Shown here: positions 44,528 through 53,056 of the stretch, piece after piece
Numbering within the stretch: the stretch's first letter is position 1
How the letters are laid out: each line of letters starts with the position of its first letter
NCBI RefSeq assembly: GCF_042434745.1
Contig: NZ_JBHLSS010000145.1
Length of the DNA stretch: 64,000 bases
Source: Azotobacter paspali
GTDB lineage: Bacteria > Pseudomonadota > Gammaproteobacteria > Pseudomonadales > Pseudomonadaceae
Reading direction: 5' to 3' (one strand)
The notes under the pieces: generated by a model
The model's database searches: none
Told to the model about the DNA's origin: nothing
What the model saw: the letters and a program-made list of their open reading frames with translations, nothing else
Program-made: the position numbers and the translations under genes

Positions 44528-45208
44528 TCAGGGCTCCGAGGCGACCAGGCGGCCAGCTTCCAGGCGTATGAGACGCTCGCAGCGCCGCGCGAGGCGTTCG
44601 TCATGGGTGACCAGCACCAGCGTAGTGCCGCGCTCCCGATTGAGGGCGAAGAGCAGATCGCTGATCCGCTCACCGGTCTGACTGTCGAGATTGCCGGTCG
44701 GTTCGTCGGCGAACAGGATGTCCGGCTCGGCGGCGAAGGCGCGGGCGATGGCGACGCGTTGCTGCTCGCCGCCGGAAAGCTGCTTCGGGTAGTGGGTGAG
44801 GCGCTGGCCGAGCCCCACCCGTTCGAGCAGTTCGCGGGCACGGGCGCGGGCGTCGGTACGGCCTTCCAGCTCGAGGGGGAGCATGACGTTGGCCAGGGCG
44901 TCGAGCGTGTCGAGCAACTGGAACGACTGGAAGACGAAGCCCACATGTTCGGCACGGACCCGCGCCCGGCGGTCTTCGTCCAGGCTGGCGAGGCTGTGGC
45001 CGGCCAGCGCGACCTCTCCGCTGCTAGGCAGGTCGAGCCCGGCCAGAAGGCCGAGCAGGGTCGACTTGCCGGAGCCGGAACTGCCGACGATGGCCAAGGT
45101 CGCGCTGCGCGGGAGCTCGAGATCGAGCCCGTGGAGGATGGTCAGTTCGCCTTCCGCGCTGGAAACCACTTTGCTAAGGTTCTGCGCGACGAGAATGCTC
45201 GAACTCAT
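44528..45208 (-). CDS. ABC transporter ATP-binding protein, YbbA-like
   Basis: A 226-residue ATPase of the LolD/MacB type. Walker A GSSGSGKSTLL (about residue 43), Q-loop FQSFQLLDTLDALANVML, signature LSGGEQQRVAIARA, Walker B ILFADEPTGNLDS, H-loop LVLVTHDERLA. ATG 45208 lies 10 bp from the divergent tesA start at 45219. Promoters for both therefore lie inside each other's coding region or share the same few bases. Confidence 0.93.
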   Translation of the reverse strand: MSSSILVAQNLSKVVSSAEGELTILHGLDLELPRSATLAIVGSSGSGKSTLLGLLAGLDLPSSGEVALAGHSLASLDEDRRARVRAEHVGFVFQSFQLLDTLDALANVMLPLELEGRTDARARARELLERVGLGQRLTHYPKQLSGGEQQRVAIARAFAAEPDILFADEPTGNLDSQTGERISDLLFALNRERGTTLVLVTHDERLARRCERLIRLEAGRLVASEP

Positions 45209-45218
45209 GGAGATTCCA

Positions 45219-45827
45219 ATGCGTGGGTGGTTGCTGGGCGCCATGCTGGCGTCGCTGTTCTTCTGGGCGCAAGGGGCGCTGGCGGGTACCGTTCTGGTCG
45301 TCGGCGATAGTATAAGCGCCGCTTTGGGTGTGGAAACCAGCCAGGGCTGGGTCGCTCTGCTGGAAAGGCGTCTCACCGAGCGGGGATTGGAGCACCGAGT
45401 AGTGAACGCATCGATCAGCGGCGACACCAGTGCCGGCGGCCTCGCGCGCCTTCCCGGGCTGCTCGCCGCTCACCGTCCGGAGCTGGTGATCATCGAGCTG
45501 GGAGGAAACGACGGGCTGCGCGGACAGCCTCCACAGCAATTGCAACAGAATCTTGCATCGATGATCGATCGCTCGCGATCCGTTGGAGCACGGGTCTTGC
45601 TGCTCGGCGTGCAGCTTCCGCCGAACTACGGCTCCCGCTACAACCAGGCTTTCAGTCGGGTCTATGCGTCGCTGGCCGAGGAGAAGCAGGTGCCGCTGGT
45701 GCCATTCTTTCTCGAAGGAGTGGGGGGAGTGCCCGGAATGATGCAGGCCGATGGCATCCATCCGACCGCACGGGCCCAGCCGAAGCTATTGGACAATCTC
45801 TGGCCCACCCTGGAGCCGTTGCTCTGA
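45219..45827 (+). CDS. tesA: TesA, multifunctional acyl-CoA thioesterase / lysophospholipase
   Basis: A 202-residue periplasmic SGNH hydrolase. A signal peptide (MRGWLLGAMLASLFFWAQGA) is followed by block I VLVVGDSISAALG (Ser nucleophile), block II GDTSAGG, block III ELGGNDGLRG and block V ADGIHPTARAQ (Asp-x-x-His). It hydrolyses acyl-CoA and lysophospholipids. ATG 45219 has GGAGA 8 bp upstream and is preferred over ATG 45207, which has no ribosome site. Confidence 0.95.
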   Translation: MRGWLLGAMLASLFFWAQGALAGTVLVVGDSISAALGVETSQGWVALLERRLTERGLEHRVVNASISGDTSAGGLARLPGLLAAHRPELVIIELGGNDGLRGQPPQQLQQNLASMIDRSRSVGARVLLLGVQLPPNYGSRYNQAFSRVYASLAEEKQVPLVPFFLEGVGGVPGMMQADGIHPTARAQPKLLDNLWPTLEPLL

Positions 45828-45916
45828 ACGGTTTGCAGGGACTCTCGAAGCGGTTTTCCGGGCTTTTCCGCGCAGGTTCTTTCGGCTAATGTTGCGCCCC
45901 CTTCCTGGAGCCTCCG

Positions 45917-46210
45917 ATGTCTCGCCCTGCTTGGTCCCTGCATGCCTATTACCTGATCGAGCCGGACGAGCAGCTCGATCTGTTCGCCTGTCGTGAGGTA
46001 CGTCTGCATCTGGTCGGTCGTCAACTGGAGCTAGGTGGCCAGATCGATCGGACCCTATGCGGCAGCTTATTACCCGCGCAGCCGCGCTGGCGTGGACTGA
46101 CCAAGTCGCTGCTGCGCGATGACCGGCTGTGCCCGGTCTGTCGGGCGGCCTTGGAGGCACAACGCCGGGGCGATTGCGTCGGTTGGTCGATTCCCTGGGT
46201 GCTTGGCTAA
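45917..46210 (+). CDS. Conserved small hypothetical protein, 97 residues
   Basis: A soluble protein with no membrane segment. It has YYLIEPDEQLDLFACREVRL and a C-terminal DDRLCPVCRAALEAQRRGDC segment, where CxxC plus a later C could bind zinc. ATG 45917 has GGAGCCTCCG upstream. I do not know the family. It sits between tesA and the L,D-transpeptidase in the same direction. Confidence 0.65.
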   Translation: MSRPAWSLHAYYLIEPDEQLDLFACREVRLHLVGRQLELGGQIDRTLCGSLLPAQPRWRGLTKSLLRDDRLCPVCRAALEAQRRGDCVGWSIPWVLG

Positions 46211-46275
46211 ACACTTCGATGATGCGGTACAATCGGGCATTCCCACTTGGGCCATACATGCCAAGGATTATCTCG

Positions 46276-47229
46276 ATGCTTGCGCGTTCTGTTGCTTTCC
46301 TGTCGTTTTCGGCGCTGTTGAGTGCTCCTCTGGCAGCCCTTGAACTGCCTCTCCCGCCGCCCGGGGAGGATGTGGTCGGACAGGTGCAGGTCATCAAGGC
46401 TAAATACGAAGACACCTTCGCCGATATCGGCCAGGCCAACGACATCGGCTATCTGGAGATGGTCGCGGCCAACCCGGGCGTGGACCCCTGGTTGCCCGGC
46501 GTCGGAACCGAGGTGATCCTGCCGACGCGCTACATACTGCCGCCCGGTCCGCGAGAAGGCATCATCATCAATCTGGCTGAGTACCGCCTGTATTACTTCC
46601 CCAAGGACCAGAACGTGGTTCATACCTATCCTCTGGGCATCGGGCGCGAAGGATGGGGATCTCCCGTCGCCGAAACCCGCATCACCGGCAAGATCAAGGA
46701 CCCGGCCTGGTACCCGCCGAAATCGATTCGCGAAGAGCACGCCGCCGATGGCGACCCCTTACCGACCGTGGTCCCGGCGGGGCCGGACAACCCGCTGGGT
46801 CCCTTCAAGTTCACCCTGGGGCTGTCCGGTTACCTGATCCACGGCTCGAACAAGAAGTTCGGTATCGGCATGCGGGTCAGCCATGGATGTTTCCGCATGC
46901 TGAACCACAACCTACTGCAACTGGCGGATATGGTGCCGGTAGGCACCAAGGTTCGTATCATCAACGAGCCCTACAAGTTTGGTATCTCGGAAGGCAAGGT
47001 CTATCTGGAGGTGCATGCACCTTTGGAAGACGAGTCTTCGAAATCTTCGGTCGTGGACAAGCATGCAGCGCTGATCGATGAGTTGCTCAAGCGCAATGAC
47101 TTGTTGGGGGAGCGGCGGCTCGACTGGGAAGTTGTGCGAGAAGTGGTCGCGGCCGAAGATGGTTTGCCGGTCGAAGTATCCGGACCCGACTCGGGATTGG
47201 CCAGTACCACTAATGGTTCGGATATCTGA
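46276..47229 (+). CDS. L,D-transpeptidase with LysM-like segment (ErfK/YbiS family)
   Basis: A 317-residue periplasmic enzyme that cross-links peptidoglycan or attaches lipoprotein to it. Signal peptide MLARSVAFLSFSALLSAPLA, then a LysM-like region (YEDTFADIGQANDIGYLEMV, GTEVILPTRYILPPGP), and the YkuD domain with the catalytic motif HGSNKK...VSHGCFRML (HG-x14-SHGCxR). ATG 46276 has AAGGATT upstream. ATG 46258 is possible. A TACAAT -10 (46228-46233) lies just before both. Next to the Braun-type lipoprotein oprI, as in Pseudomonas, it may be the OprI-anchoring enzyme. Confidence 0.93.
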   Translation: MLARSVAFLSFSALLSAPLAALELPLPPPGEDVVGQVQVIKAKYEDTFADIGQANDIGYLEMVAANPGVDPWLPGVGTEVILPTRYILPPGPREGIIINLAEYRLYYFPKDQNVVHTYPLGIGREGWGSPVAETRITGKIKDPAWYPPKSIREEHAADGDPLPTVVPAGPDNPLGPFKFTLGLSGYLIHGSNKKFGIGMRVSHGCFRMLNHNLLQLADMVPVGTKVRIINEPYKFGISEGKVYLEVHAPLEDESSKSSVVDKHAALIDELLKRNDLLGERRLDWEVVREVVAAEDGLPVEVSGPDSGLASTTNGSDI

Positions 47230-47305
47230 GAATTGTTTGCGGTTTTTGTAAGTTGACGAATTGATGAAAGGGATAGTCTTGATTTAATTCCAACGCCCTT
47301 TCAAT

Positions 47306-47337
47306 AAAAAAGCCGGCCCGAATGGGCCAGCTTTTTT
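47306..47337. terminator. Bidirectional terminator between ldt and oprI
   Basis: AAAAAAGCCGGCCC (47306-47319 region) pairs with GGGCCAGCTTTTTT across GAAT. There are A and T runs on both sides, so it can end both convergent transcripts. It is the clearest intrinsic terminator of the window. Confidence 0.9.
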
Positions 47338-47354
47338 CGTTTCCAAAGAAACAA

Positions 47355-47606
47355 TTACTTGCGGCTGGCTTTTTCCAGCATACGCAGGGCGCGCTCGTTG
47401 GCTTCGTCAGCGGTCTGCTGAGCGCGCTGAGCGGCTGCCAGAGCCTCGTCGGCCTTGCGATAGGCTTCGTCGGCGCGAGCTTGGGCGCGAGCAGCTGCAT
47501 CTTCAGTAGCGGTGATGCGAGCATCGCTTTCTTTGGAGGCGCTGCTGCAACCAGCGGCCAGAAGAGCGGCCAGGGTCAGAGCGGAAATTTTCAGAGCGTT
47601 GTTCAT
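47355..47606 (-). CDS. oprI: Major outer-membrane lipoprotein OprI
   Basis: An 83-residue lipoprotein. The lipobox LLAAGC puts Cys at residue 20. The mature part is one long heptad-type helix of Ala/Glu/Arg/Lys (ATEDAAARAQARADEAYRKA, ALAAAQRAQQTADEANERAL) ending MLEKASRK, where the C-terminal Lys attaches to peptidoglycan. ATG 47606 follows AAAAGGGGAACACG. Convergent with the L,D-transpeptidase. Confidence 0.97.
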   Translation of the reverse strand: MNNALKISALTLAALLAAGCSSASKESDARITATEDAAARAQARADEAYRKADEALAAAQRAQQTADEANERALRMLEKASRK

Positions 47607-47675
47607 CGTGTTCCCCTTTTGAAGTGGCTTTCACCTAAAAGCAATTTCCCATGCGAGGGAAATTCGCCGGTCAAC

Positions 47676-47703
47676 ATACTACCTATAACTTTTTTTAAGT
47701 AAA
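47676..47703 (-). promoter_or_regulatory. Possible oprI promoter
   Basis: On the minus strand TTTACT (47703-47698) and TAGTAT (47681-47676) are 16 bp apart, each 4 of 6 to consensus, with an A-rich spacer. The leader would be about 65 nt. Confidence 0.35.
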
Positions 47704-48063
47704 CTGAGTACGAGCAAAGAGTGCCACGTTTTTTTCGGATGACCCCGGAGAATCCATGAGGTTGTCTAAAATTTATCCAGAATCATGCATTGGGGGGCTA
47801 TCCAAGCATTAGGAATGCTTGTGGATTTATTTTCTATGATCGTGCCATCGCTCCTGTTTTGCAGGGCTGTGAAGGCGGGCGAGAAGGGGTTGCTGCCCAT
47901 CCGATTAAGCAGGCGGCTTTTATCGGGACGTGCTACACAGAAAGCGGAAATAGCACCGTGGCCCATGTTCGGATGGGCGACGGATTCGAGCGTTTCTTCG
48001 CCGACGTATAGGGTCTAAGATACGAAGTGTACAAAAATAAGACAAGACTTAAGGGGAGACGGA
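47704..48063. other. AT-richer gap upstream of oprI and the GNAT gene
   Basis: Two overlapping short frames (about 47785-48018) have no recognisable features or ribosome site. The region probably carries promoters for the divergent oprI and acetyltransferase genes. An AAGGGGAGACGG ribosome site sits at its right end. Confidence 0.45.
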
Positions 48064-48336
48064 ATGAGCGAAGCATTATCCATTCACCATGATCGGGCTG
48101 GACATCAGTTCGAGGCTGTCGTAGATGGGCACCGCGCCTATCTAGCCTATATGGACCTTGGGAAGAACACCCTGGATATCTACCGTACCTATGTTCCCGT
48201 CTCCTTGCGTGGCCGTGGCATCGCCGCTGCCCTGACGGCCGAGGCGCTCGATTATGCCAAGCGCATGGGGTATACGGTGATTCCGTCCTGTTCCTATGTC
48301 GAGCGCTACATCGAGCGTCAGCAGAGCCAGTTTTGA
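48064..48336 (+). CDS. Small GNAT-like N-acetyltransferase (YjdJ type)
   Basis: A 90-residue short GNAT. FEAVVDGHRAYLAYMDLGKN, IYRTYVPVSLRGRGIAAALT (R-G-R-G-I-A acetyl-CoA loop) and AEALDYAKRMGYTVIPSCSY then VERYIERQ fit the single-domain acetyltransferase family (PF14542). ATG 48064 has AAGGGGAG upstream. The substrate is unknown. Confidence 0.92.
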   Translation: MSEALSIHHDRAGHQFEAVVDGHRAYLAYMDLGKNTLDIYRTYVPVSLRGRGIAAALTAEALDYAKRMGYTVIPSCSYVERYIERQQSQF

Positions 48337-48356
48337 GAATGCAGGCATTGTGGTGG

Positions 48357-48393
48357 CAACGCCGGGATAATAGCAACCCGGCGTTGTCGTTTT
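48357..48393. terminator. Intrinsic terminator between the GNAT gene and aroF
   Basis: CAACGCCGGG (48357-48366) pairs with CCCGGCGTTG (48377-48386), followed by TCGTTTT. It ends the rightward transcript and probably also the leftward aroF transcript. Confidence 0.75.
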
Positions 48394-48399
48394 CGACGC

Positions 48400-49476
48400 T
48401 CAGGAGCGTTTCCGGTTCGGCAGGATATCCTTGAGCTTGGCGCGCATGTCGCGTATCGCTGTGGCTGTGGTGTCCCAGTCGATGCAGGCGTCGGTGACGG
48501 AGACTCCGTACTTGAGGTCGTCCAGATTGTCGGGAATCGACTGGCTGCCCCAGCCCAGGTTGCTCTCCACCATCAGGCCTATGATGGATGAATTGCCTTC
48601 GAGAATCTGGTTGGCTACGTTGGTCATCACCAGGGGTTGCAGGGCTGGATCCTTGTTCGAATTGGCGTGGCTGCAGTCCACCATAATATTCGGCGGGATG
48701 CCGGCTTTACGCAGCTCCTGCTCGCAGATGGTGACGTTGACCGAGTCGTAGTTGGGCTTGCCATTGCCGCCGCGCAGAACGACGTGCCCATAGGTATTGC
48801 CCTTGGTCGTCACGATGGAAACGCTGCCCTGCTGGTTGATGCCCAGGAAACGGTGGGGCCTGGATACCGACTGCAGCGCGTTGATCGCCACGGTCAGGCT
48901 GCCGTCCGTGCCGTTCTTGAAACCGACGGCAGAAGACAGGCCGGAGGCCAACTCGCGGTGTGTCTGGGATTCCGTGGTGCGGGCACCGATGGCCGACCAA
49001 CTGAACAGGTCCTGCAGATACTGTGGGGAAATCGGGTCCAGGGCTTCACCAGCGCTTGGCAAGCCTATTTCGGCGATGTCGAGCAGCAGTCGGCGGGCGA
49101 TATGCAGCCCTTCCTGGATCTTGAAGGTGTCGTCCAGATAGGGATCGTTGATGAGGCCCTTCCAACCGACGGTGGTGCGGGGTTTCTCGAAATAGACACG
49201 CATCACCAGAAATAGGGTGTCGGAAACTTCGGCTGCGAGCTTCTTGAGCCGTTCGGCGTATTCATGTGCCGCCTTGACATCGTGGATGGAGCACGGACCG
49301 ACCACCAGGAATAGGCGATGATCCTTGCCGTCGAGGATATTGCGGATGACTTCGCGGCCGCGGGAGACAGTGTTCATGGCGGCAGCGCTCAAGGGGATCT
49401 CGGCTTTGAACTGCTCTGGGGTGATCAAGGGGTTGTTGGAGGCAACGTTGATGTCATTGATCGGTAAATTGACCAT
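48400..49476 (-). CDS. aroF: DAHP synthase, class I (AroF/AroG type)
   Basis: A 358-residue enzyme joining PEP and erythrose 4-phosphate at the first step of aromatic synthesis. Family motifs: LFLVVGPCSIHD, VMRVYFEKPRTTVGWKGLIN, IGARTTESQTHRELASGLSS, GFKNGTDGSL, LRGGNGKPNYD and VDCSHANSNKD. ATG 49476 (MVNLPINDIN) is chosen because Pseudomonas homologues begin this way; a GTG at 49488 would add four residues. The feedback amino acid cannot be called from sequence alone. Confidence 0.93.
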   Translation of the reverse strand: MVNLPINDINVASNNPLITPEQFKAEIPLSAAAMNTVSRGREVIRNILDGKDHRLFLVVGPCSIHDVKAAHEYAERLKKLAAEVSDTLFLVMRVYFEKPRTTVGWKGLINDPYLDDTFKIQEGLHIARRLLLDIAEIGLPSAGEALDPISPQYLQDLFSWSAIGARTTESQTHRELASGLSSAVGFKNGTDGSLTVAINALQSVSRPHRFLGINQQGSVSIVTTKGNTYGHVVLRGGNGKPNYDSVNVTICEQELRKAGIPPNIMVDCSHANSNKDPALQPLVMTNVANQILEGNSSIIGLMVESNLGWGSQSIPDNLDDLKYGVSVTDACIDWDTTATAIRDMRAKLKDILPNRKRS

Positions 49477-49792
49477 CTGATTACTCACAGGTTGTGGGCC
49501 AGCCAGTACGTCCCCGCACTATGGGCGCGGCATGTAAGGCAATGGGAAAGGGGAGGAAAACCTTAGCGCGTTATGCGAGGGGGCGACAATGGGCTATTCG
49601 AACAATAGGGAGTTAGTGGGCGGAGCGCGACCGCAGGACCACTCTCCTGCATGGCTGGAGGCCATGATTGCTCAACGGTCCGGATTCGTTTTAGCTGATA
49701 AAGCGTCTGGCTTTCTTCAGTAAACTATCAATAATGGTTATAAGAATGCTGTCATTTTGCGAGCGTTCGTTATCTTGGTTCGAGGAATAGCC
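49477..49792. other. Intergenic region between aroF and cysB
   Basis: A 316-bp gap for divergent genes. AT-rich sequence near 49730-49765 (ATCAATAATGGTTATAAGAATG) lies 30-60 bp before cysB and is a likely promoter or CysB self-binding region. No gene is seen. Confidence 0.45.
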
Positions 49793-50767
49793 ATGAAGCT
49801 TCAGCAACTGCGTTACATCTGGGAAGTGGCGCATCACGATCTCAATGTTTCGGCCACGGCTCAGAGCCTCTACACATCGCAGCCCGGCATCAGCAAGCAG
49901 ATCCGCCTTCTGGAGGATGAGCTGGGGGTAGAGGTTTTTGCGCGTAGCGGCAAGCATCTGACACGTGTGACGCCGGCCGGCGAGCGAATCATCACCACCG
50001 CCGGGGAAATCCTGCGCAAGGTGGAAAGCATCAAGCAGATCGCCCAAGAGTTTTCCAACGAGAAGAAAGGCACCCTGTCCATCGCGACGACCCATACGCA
50101 GGCGCGCTATGCCTTGCCATCGGTCATCAGCGCCTTCATTCGCCAGTATCCGGAGGTTTCCCTGCACATGCACCAGGGGACGCCGACCCAGATCGCCGAA
50201 ATGGCGGCCGATGGGACCGTCGACTTCGCCATTGCCACTGAGGGATTGGAGTTGTTCAGCGACCTCCTCATGATGCCCTGTTACCGCTGGAATCGCTGTG
50301 TGGTGGTGCCGCAGGGGCATCCGTTGACCAAGCTGTCCAAGCTGACGCTCGAGGCGGTGGCCGAATATCCCATCGTTACCTATGTGTTCGGCTTTACCGG
50401 GCGTTCCAAGCTGGACGAGGCCTTTTTCAACCGTGGCCTGACTCCCAAGGTGGTGTTCACCGCCGCCGATGCCGACGTCATCAAGACCTATGTTCGGCTC
50501 GGTCTCGGTGTAGGCATCGTCGCCCGGATGGCGGTGGACGAAAGGCTCGACAGCGATCTGGTGGCGCTCGATGCCAGTGAACTCTTCGAGCCCAGCGTTA
50601 CCAAGATCGCTTTTCGCCGCGGTACCTTCCTGCGCGGGTTCATGTGCGATTTCATCGAGCGATTCGCCCCGCACCTTACCCGGCCCGTTCTGAGCAAAGC
50701 CATGCAATGCCACAACAAGGCCGAGCTGGACGAACTGTTCGAGGGAATCGAACTGCCGTTGTATTGA
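49793..50767 (+). CDS. cysB: CysB, LysR-type regulator of sulfur assimilation
   Basis: A 324-residue transcription factor. Winged helix at 1-60: MKLQQLRYIWEVAHHDLNVS, then LYTSQPGISKQIRLLEDELG. The cofactor domain has the acetylserine/sulfate pocket region TTHTQARYALPSVISAFIRQ, GTVDFAIATEGLE and YPIVTYVFGFTGRSKLDEAF. Length equals Pseudomonas CysB. ATG 49793 has GAGGAATAG upstream. The convergent cysH beside it is a likely target, and the sulfonate importer at 3-8 kb could be too. Confidence 0.97.
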   Translation: MKLQQLRYIWEVAHHDLNVSATAQSLYTSQPGISKQIRLLEDELGVEVFARSGKHLTRVTPAGERIITTAGEILRKVESIKQIAQEFSNEKKGTLSIATTHTQARYALPSVISAFIRQYPEVSLHMHQGTPTQIAEMAADGTVDFAIATEGLELFSDLLMMPCYRWNRCVVVPQGHPLTKLSKLTLEAVAEYPIVTYVFGFTGRSKLDEAFFNRGLTPKVVFTAADADVIKTYVRLGLGVGIVARMAVDERLDSDLVALDASELFEPSVTKIAFRRGTFLRGFMCDFIERFAPHLTRPVLSKAMQCHNKAELDELFEGIELPLY

Positions 50768-50782
50768 CGGTCCCTGGCCGGA

Positions 50783-51517
50783 TCAGCTCTTGCCGATCAG
50801 GTTGCCGGCATGCAGACCGCATTCCTTATGGGTGGCCTCTTCCCACCACCAGCGACCCTCGCGCTCGTGCTGGTTGGGCAGTACCGGCCGGGTACAAGGT
50901 TCGCAGCCGATGCTGATATAGCCTCGTTCGTGCAGCGAGTTGTAGGGGATTTCCAGCATGCGGATATAGCCCCAGACCTCCTCGCTGCTCATCTGTGCCA
51001 GCGGATTGAACTTGTACAGCGGCCTGTCCGGAGTGGAGAAGGCGCCGTCCAACTCGAACTCGGCGACCTGGCTGCGAGTCCCGGGGCTCTGGTCGCGACG
51101 CTGGCCGGTGGCCCAGGCGCTCACGGTGGCCAGTTTGCGCTTGAGCGGTTCGATCTTGCGGATACCGCAGCATTCGCCGTGGCCATCCTTATAGAAGCTG
51201 AACAGCCCTTTTTCCCTGACCAGTGGTTCGAGTAGGCGGGCATCGGGCGAGAGCACTTCGATGGCCAAGCCATAGTGCTCGCGCACTTGCTCGATGAAAC
51301 GGTAAGTTTCGGGGTGCAGGCGGCCGGTATCCAGACTGAAGACCCTGACGTTCTTGTTGAGCTTCCAGGCCATGTCGAGCAGTACGACGTCTTCGGCGCC
51401 ACTGAAGGAGATCCACAGATCGTCGCCGAAGTGATCGAAGGCGATCTGCAGGATGTCCTGGGGCGATTTGCCGATGCAGGCGGCGGCCAGCTCGGCGGTG
51501 TTCACGGCTTGCTTCAT
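50783..51517 (-). CDS. cysH: APS/PAPS reductase (assimilatory, iron-sulfur type)
   Basis: A 244-residue enzyme reducing adenylyl sulfate to sulfite. SFSGAEDVVLLDMAWKLN is the nucleotide site. The cysteines HGECCGIRKIEPL, GCEPCTRPV and the catalytic-tail KECGLHAGN give the CC...CxxC cluster plus active Cys of [4Fe-4S] APS reductases rather than E. coli PAPS reductase. ATG 51517. Convergent with cysB, 15 bp apart. Confidence 0.96.
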   Translation of the reverse strand: MKQAVNTAELAAACIGKSPQDILQIAFDHFGDDLWISFSGAEDVVLLDMAWKLNKNVRVFSLDTGRLHPETYRFIEQVREHYGLAIEVLSPDARLLEPLVREKGLFSFYKDGHGECCGIRKIEPLKRKLATVSAWATGQRRDQSPGTRSQVAEFELDGAFSTPDRPLYKFNPLAQMSSEEVWGYIRMLEIPYNSLHERGYISIGCEPCTRPVLPNQHEREGRWWWEEATHKECGLHAGNLIGKS

Positions 51518-51636
51518 CAGGCGATGTTCCTAGGTATCGTGAGCGGCTGAGGATTGTGTGTCGCGAATGCTAGCAGAGGACGTTTTCTTTCCTAAACAAC
51601 CGGTCTCGCCGGTGGCTTTCTGTGCGTTATGAGCGG

Positions 51637-52971
51637 TCAGAGTGCGCGAAGGGTCGCCAGCAGTGTTCGCACCTTGGTGATGGACTCCTGATACTCCGTC
51701 TGCCAGTCGGAGTCGGCGACTATTCCGCCGCCGCCCCAGCAGGTGATGCGCCCGTTGCGGGCCAGCAGAGTGCGAATGGCAATGGAGCTGTCCAGCCCGC
51801 CGCCGGAATCCAGGTAGAGCAGCGAGCCGCAGTAGATGGCGCGGCGTCTGCTTTCCAGTTCCTCGATGATCTGCATGGCGCGGATCTTCGGTGCGCCGGT
51901 GATAGAGCCGCCCGGAAAACTGCCGGCGAGCAAATCCAGGGCATCCTTGCCGGGAGCCAGCTCGCCCCTGACGCAACTGACCAGATGATGCACGTTCGGA
52001 TAGCTCTCCAGGGCGAACAGTTGCGGAACGTGCACCGAGCCGGGCCGGCAACTGCGGCTCAGGTCGTTGCGCAGCAAGTCGACGATCATCAGGTTTTCGG
52101 CTCGATCCTTGGCGCTGAGCCGCAGCTCGTCGGCGTACAGTCGGTCTTCCGCGGCACTGCGACCGCGTGGGCGGGTGCCCTTGATCGGACGGGTTTCCAC
52201 CTGTCCATCCGTGACGCTCAGAAAGCGTTCCGGCGAAAGACTGAGAATGGCATTGCCGCCATCCAGAGACTGGTATCCGGCGAAGGGGGTCGGACAGGCC
52301 TGGCGCAAGGCTCGGTAGGCAACCCAGGGATCGCCCTGGAAGGGGGCTTGAAAACGCTGGGCGAAGTTCACCTGATAACAGTCGCCTGCCTGAATGTAGG
52401 CGAGAATGCGCTCGATGGCCGCGCGATAGTCGCTGACGGTCAGGTCCGGGGTGAAATCCGCCACGAGATGGAATGCCGTGCTTCTGGGCGGCGGCGGCGT
52501 GCGGAACAAGTGTCTCAAACGCTCGCATTCGCGGCTGTCCAGACTGGGATGGCAGACCAGCGTGGTGGTCTGCGCCTGGTGGTCCGTGATCACTGCCCAG
52601 GCATAGAGTCCGAGCTGGGCATCGGGAAGCTCCAGGTCATCGTGGGTCGTATCAGGCAGGCGTTCGAGACGGCGGGCGAAATCGTAGGACAGGTAGCCCA
52701 TCAGGCCGCCCGTGAAAGGAAGTCCGCATGCTTCGGCACGCTCCAGGGTCGATATGGCCTGGCGCAGCCGCTGGAGAAAGCCGTTGCCGGTTTCACCGGC
52801 AGAAGGAACAAGGCGAACCCGCGGCCAGGCGCTGAGCAGGTCGTAACGGCCCCGTTGCGATGCAGGTCGACCGCTGTCGAACAGCACGGCGCCGGGGGCC
52901 TGGCGAATCTTCTCGAAATAGCGGGTCGGATCGGCGCTATAGGGGAGTGTGTGGATACGGCAACTGGACAT
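51637..52971 (-). CDS. pabB: Aminodeoxychorismate synthase component I
   Basis: A 444-residue chorismate-binding enzyme making aminodeoxychorismate for folate. The C-terminal chorismate domain has RPIKGTRPRG, NLMIVDLLRNDLSRSCRPG, and FPGGSITGAPKIRAMQIIEE. The N-terminal part has GLMGYLSYDFARRLERLP. PIKGT with Lys fits PabB, which forms a covalent lysine intermediate (TrpE has Ala). ATG 52971 is the start. Confidence 0.95.
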   Translation of the reverse strand: MSSCRIHTLPYSADPTRYFEKIRQAPGAVLFDSGRPASQRGRYDLLSAWPRVRLVPSAGETGNGFLQRLRQAISTLERAEACGLPFTGGLMGYLSYDFARRLERLPDTTHDDLELPDAQLGLYAWAVITDHQAQTTTLVCHPSLDSRECERLRHLFRTPPPPRSTAFHLVADFTPDLTVSDYRAAIERILAYIQAGDCYQVNFAQRFQAPFQGDPWVAYRALRQACPTPFAGYQSLDGGNAILSLSPERFLSVTDGQVETRPIKGTRPRGRSAAEDRLYADELRLSAKDRAENLMIVDLLRNDLSRSCRPGSVHVPQLFALESYPNVHHLVSCVRGELAPGKDALDLLAGSFPGGSITGAPKIRAMQIIEELESRRRAIYCGSLLYLDSGGGLDSSIAIRTLLARNGRITCWGGGGIVADSDWQTEYQESITKVRTLLATLRAL

Positions 52972-53056
52972 GCGGATGCGTTGGTTGTGGCAAGGCCTGA
53001 TTGTAGCGCCAGGGGTTCCGGATTGCCGGGTAACCCGCCCTCGAAGGGGCGGAGAG

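Noticed and set aside
47785..48018. Two overlapping short ORFs upstream of the GNAT gene.
   Set aside because: They occupy the same bases in different frames, have no ribosome site and resemble nothing. Promoter DNA is more likely.
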